Shown piece by piece: positions 6,523 to 8,415 of a stretch of 8,415 nt of DNA. Numbering within the stretch: position 1 is the stretch's first letter; each line of letters opens with the position of its first letter. Under the pieces are notes generated by a model. The model was not told the origin of the DNA and ran no database searches. It saw only the letters and a list, made by a program, of their open reading frames with translations. The DNA is from Schleiferiaceae bacterium (GTDB lineage Bacteria > Bacteroidota > Bacteroidia > Flavobacteriales > Schleiferiaceae), in contig JAOARK010000493.1 in NCBI GenBank assembly GCA_025210575.1, positions 1 through 8,415 of the forward strand. The letters are read 5' to 3'. Made by a program: the position numbers and the translations under genes.

Positions 6523-6834
6523 ATGAGAAGTATGATTTCTATAGAGACGCTATTCAAAAAGTTTAGAGAAGGTAATGCCTTGATAGTCGATGTGCGCGAT
6601 GAAAACGAATTTGCCATGGCACACATTCCTGGATCTTTAAACATTCCACAAAGCGAAATTCTAAACGCTTATAAATCTATTCCTGAATCAGAAGAAGTGT
6701 TTGTTGTTTCAGACGAAAGCCAGGCAAGTATTGGGGCAGCATTGCTGTTGAAATTAAAAAGAATCAATGCTCAGGCGGTATCTCCAGGAGGAATAAAAAA
6801 CTGGATTAATTCTGGTTTTCCGATGGCTGAATGA
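6523..6834 (+). CDS. Cysteine-less rhodanese-like domain protein
   Basis: A 103-residue single rhodanese fold: IVDVRDENEF (21-30), AHIPGSLNIP (33-42) and the closing PGGIKNWINSGFPM (88-101) are typical. The active-site loop, however, reads VVSDESQAS where active members have a Cys followed by xSGxR, so Ser63 takes the place of the catalytic Cys. There is no cysteine anywhere in the protein, so it cannot be a conventional sulfurtransferase. It may be a structural or regulatory partner of the membrane rhodanese encoded just upstream. I choose ATG 6523, one base after the upstream stop; an in-frame TTG at 6514 would overlap the upstream gene, and ATG 6532 is another option. It is translationally linked to the upstream gene. 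Confidence 0.85.
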   Translation: MRSMISIETLFKKFREGNALIVDVRDENEFAMAHIPGSLNIPQSEILNAYKSIPESEEVFVVSDESQASIGAALLLKLKRINAQAVSPGGIKNWINSGFPMAE

Positions 6835-6902
6835 GTTAAGTTCGAAAACATAAATTTCATTAAATCGTTATTTATATTCACCACTAGCAGATTTAACTAA
6901 AA

Positions 6903-7208
6903 ATGAATAGCGTTATCAACATTGTCCGCATCTTGATCCTAACTGCAACTTTTGTTTGCTTGCTTGGCTTTGTTGACATTTTTATTTTATCTGAATTAGT
7001 TCTTCCCGAAGACATCTGCTTTTACCACACACATAAACCTCCGTTTCTCATGGACTTTTTCTACATCGCACCATGGAGTAATGGACATCCTGAACCCGTC
7101 TCAACATTGCCAATGATTATTCTGATCATTTCGCTAAGTGTTGGAGCTTCGTATTTGACCAATAGAATGATAAATGACCAACTGCTCGCAAAATCCAAAG
7201 TACATTGA
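6903..7208 (+). CDS. Small two-helix membrane protein, function unknown
   Basis: A 101-residue protein not recognised as a named family. It has two hydrophobic helices (about 7-31 and 69-86) joined by a loop rich in aromatic, His and Pro residues, including DICFYHTHKPP (37-47) and APWSNGHPEP (56-65). The His residues and Cys39 of the loop could bind a metal, but nothing proves it. The loop carries few positive charges, so topology is unclear. It lies 68 bp after the cysteine-less rhodanese gene without an obvious terminator between, so it may be the last gene of that operon. An AT-rich run (TTATTTATATTC, 6868-6879) could also hold a separate weak promoter. No 21-bp repeats precede it. Confidence 0.7.
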   Translation: MNSVINIVRILILTATFVCLLGFVDIFILSELVLPEDICFYHTHKPPFLMDFFYIAPWSNGHPEPVSTLPMIILIISLSVGASYLTNRMINDQLLAKSKVH

Positions 7209-7233
7209 AAGTCAAGTTTGCTAATTGACGTAC

Positions 7234-7261
7234 AAAAAAAGGAGTGGTAAAAACCACTCCT
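7234..7261 (-). terminator. Intrinsic terminator for the minus-strand repeat protein gene
   Basis: AGGAGTGGT (7240-7248) and ACCACTCCT (7253-7261) form a perfect 9-bp stem with a four-base loop. The A-run at 7234-7240 becomes a T-run after the hairpin when read on the minus strand, so it terminates the gene at 7318-7734. On the plus strand no T-run follows, so stopping of the convergent upstream gene would be weaker. Confidence 0.85.
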
Positions 7262-7317
7262 GAAGTTATATAGAGAATCCACCTGTACTAAATATTCAGG
7301 TTTCCGAGAAAAACATA

Positions 7318-7734
7318 TTAATGCTGCACTGCCCAAACCGTATTCGTTTCTACTTGGATGGTTGGAATTTGCTCCATGGCTAACACCTCTTGTAAAGGAT
7401 TCATTTCCTCTACTTCCATAGCATCAAACGACTGAACGGTAAAAGTGTTTTGATCTTTCATTTCGATAGAAGGAATAGATTCCATTGCCAACACTTCTTC
7501 CAAAGGATTGATATACGCAACCTCTTCGTTCAAAAGATTTAAAACATCATCCGAATCCATAATTATTGTGGGAATCCCTTCCATTGCCAATAGTTCTTCT
7601 AGAGGATCTACATAAAGTTCTTCCGAAGATTCTGCCGTTGTATCTTCTACTCCGGTACGTGTATTGCCAGCTATGGCTAAAGAATTTACTATGACAAAAC
7701 ATGCTGAGAGTAAGAATAGTTTTGAATTTTTCAT
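7318..7734 (-). CDS. Small secreted protein with three PLEEVLAMExIPxI repeats, function unknown
   Basis: A 138-residue protein of no family I recognise. Residues 1-22 form a signal peptide (MKNSK, hydrophobic core, likely cut after SLAIA before GNTRTG), so the product is exported, with no lipobox Cys at the cut. The mature part is acidic and carries three near-identical 16-residue units: VDPLEELLAMEGIPTI (42-57), INPLEEVLAMESIPSI (75-90) and MNPLQEVLAMEQIPTI (111-126), separated by less conserved acidic and polar spacers of 17 and 20 residues. There are no cysteines in the mature protein and no T9SS C-terminal domain is evident. The regular units suggest a repeated helix plus short strand, or binding motifs for a partner. 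It is a single-gene unit with its own promoter and terminator and a 17-bp-period GTAC array upstream. Confidence 0.8.
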   Translation of the reverse strand: MKNSKLFLLSACFVIVNSLAIAGNTRTGVEDTTAESSEELYVDPLEELLAMEGIPTIIMDSDDVLNLLNEEVAYINPLEEVLAMESIPSIEMKDQNTFTVQSFDAMEVEEMNPLQEVLAMEQIPTIQVETNTVWAVQH

Positions 7735-7779
7735 TTTAATATGCTTTTAATTTCAGTTAGTATCTGTTGAATTACAAGA

Positions 7780-7787
7780 CAAATATA
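7780..7787 (-). promoter_or_regulatory. -7 element of the secreted repeat protein gene
   Basis: On the minus strand this reads TATATTTG, a perfect match to TAnnTTTG, about 46 bp upstream of the ATG at 7734. No clear TTTG -33 element is present. Instead the first GTAC unit (7800-7803) falls near the -33 region, which fits promoter control by whatever binds the array. Confidence 0.55.
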
Positions 7788-7795
7788 TAACAAAT

Positions 7796-7857
7796 AATAG
7801 TACTTTGTTTTACATAGTACCATTTTTTATAAAGTACAATCCTATATAATGTACTAT
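7796..7857. repeat. Four GTAC units at exact 17-bp spacing (putative operator array)
   Basis: GTAC tetramers begin at 7800, 7817, 7834 and 7851, each 17 bp from the last. The flanks are similar in all four: A/T-rich before, usually ATA or AAA-like, and A/T after, often with T at the third position. The array starts 13 bp upstream of the -7 element of the minus-strand gene and lies between two divergently arranged genes. The exact period suggests repeated binding of one protein; which protein is unknown. Confidence 0.5.
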
Positions 7858-7918
7858 ATAAAATCACCTATTCCTTTATAATTGGGGCATTCAGACCGAA
7901 ACATCCTCATAAAACTTT

Positions 7919-7952
7919 TTTGAAAAAAAATTAAATGCATGCTAATCTTTCG
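7919..7952 (+). promoter_or_regulatory. Possible promoter of the gene at 8018
   Basis: TTTG (7919-7922) and an imperfect TAATCTTTCG (7943-7952) are separated by 20 bp, the usual Bacteroidota -33/-7 spacing, but the -7 element has one base too many and ends CG instead of G. Apart from this and the GTAC array, I see nothing in the AT-rich gap 7735-8017. Confidence 0.25.
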
Positions 7953-8017
7953 TGAAAATTCTGAGGTATCTGCGTATTTCTCATCTAAAAATTGATCTTT
8001 GAATCTTAACTTTTTGC

Positions 8018-8415
8018 ATGAAAATTTCATTTCCAAAACACAGCCAATACCTCATTTACAGAATTGGCTTCTTCGAATATGTGTCTTTTGTTCTTCCTAT
8101 AACCCTATCTGTCTTTTTTCTGATCGAACAAAACTGGTTTCCATTTGTACTCAATTTGGTCATTGGCTTATTGTTCTTAAGAAGTAGTTTGCTGACTCAC
8201 CAGATTTTTCTTCAGTATATTACGGTAGAATCTCAGAAGATTTATTTGCGCGTTATCAAATGGAATTCGGTAGTCCTTGACCGTACTTTTGAATTGGAAG
8301 ACATTATTCTAGAGGTAATGCCGAACATGACTCGAAGGTCTCCTGAAAAGAAACTTATTCTTACTGTTGAAGGGTTACATTACGAATTCAAACAAGGTAC
8401 CTATTGGAAGGAAAA
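8018..8415 (+). CDS. Membrane protein with two N-terminal helices, 3' end outside window, function unknown
   Basis: From the ATG at 8018 the frame stays open to the end of the window (132 complete codons), and the frame has a TGA just upstream at 8000, so this is the first possible ATG. The protein starts MKISFPKHSQYLIYRIG, followed by two hydrophobic segments (about 19-36 and 41-59) with a short loop. A soluble stretch of beta-strand character comes next (about 66-132: ITVESQKIYLRVIKW, RTFELEDIILEV, KKLILTVEGLHYEFK). The plan of two helices followed by a beta-rich cytosolic part recalls small bacterial PH-like membrane proteins, but I cannot assign a family. It is truncated by the window edge, not by mutation. 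Confidence 0.65.
   Translation, partial: MKISFPKHSQYLIYRIGFFEYVSFVLPITLSVFFLIEQNWFPFVLNLVIGLLFLRSSLLTHQIFLQYITVESQKIYLRVIKWNSVVLDRTFELEDIILEVMPNMTRRSPEKKLILTVEGLHYEFKQGTYWKE

Noticed and set aside
7854..8036. Short minus-strand reading frame of 60 codons in the AT-rich gap
   Set aside because: It overlaps the start of the 8018 gene, lacks a recognisable protein pattern and runs into the GTAC array.
7999..8187. Short plus-strand reading frame of 62 codons
   Set aside because: It overlaps the longer frame starting at 8018, which stays open to the window end and has a sensible membrane-protein composition.

Overview
The window looks like AT-rich chromosomal DNA of a member of the Bacteroidota, probably Flavobacteriia or Cytophagia. 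Three things support this: the end of a TonB-dependent outer-membrane receptor with a Bacteroidota-style barrel, promoter elements resembling TAnnTTTG, and genes with no strong Shine-Dalgarno sequence. No rRNA, tRNA, CRISPR array, transposase or phage gene was seen.

Layout. At 1-936 is the 3' part of a TonB-dependent receptor gene, followed by a strong terminator. At 1182-2840 is a PLP enzyme of the class V aminotransferase / group II cysteine desulfurase type. At 3031-5029 is a two-component operon: a membrane histidine kinase of the HisKA_2 type and a LytTR response regulator. At 5214-5810 is a hemerythrin-like (HHE) di-iron protein. At 5997-6834 are a rhodanese fused to a YgaP-like two-helix membrane domain and a second rhodanese fold with no cysteine. 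At 6903-7208 is a small membrane protein of unknown function. On the minus strand, 7318-7734 is a small secreted protein with three copies of a 16-residue repeat. At 8018-8415 is the start of another membrane protein, cut by the window edge.

The most interesting feature is non-coding. The aminotransferase, hemerythrin and rhodanese genes each carry almost the same control region. It has three direct repeats spaced exactly 21 bp apart: two copies of TTCCCAAC and a diverged third copy inside an invariant TTGGTCACAAA. A Bacteroidota-type promoter follows at a fixed distance. A hairpin terminator lies just upstream of each array, so each gene or operon is an insulated unit. Paired 9-bp direct repeats about 21 bp apart are the known binding geometry of LytTR regulators, and the complement (TGTTGGGAA) holds the GTT core. 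A LytTR regulator is encoded between the first and second of these sites. I infer a local regulon: membrane kinase, then LytTR regulator, then a desulfurase-like enzyme, a di-iron hemerythrin and membrane rhodanese proteins. The gene content suggests persulfide/sulfane-sulfur handling or a response to oxygen, nitric oxide or redox stress. The signal and function are not proven by the sequence.

A second, independent array lies upstream of the secreted repeat protein: four GTAC tetramers exactly 17 bp apart in AT-rich DNA.
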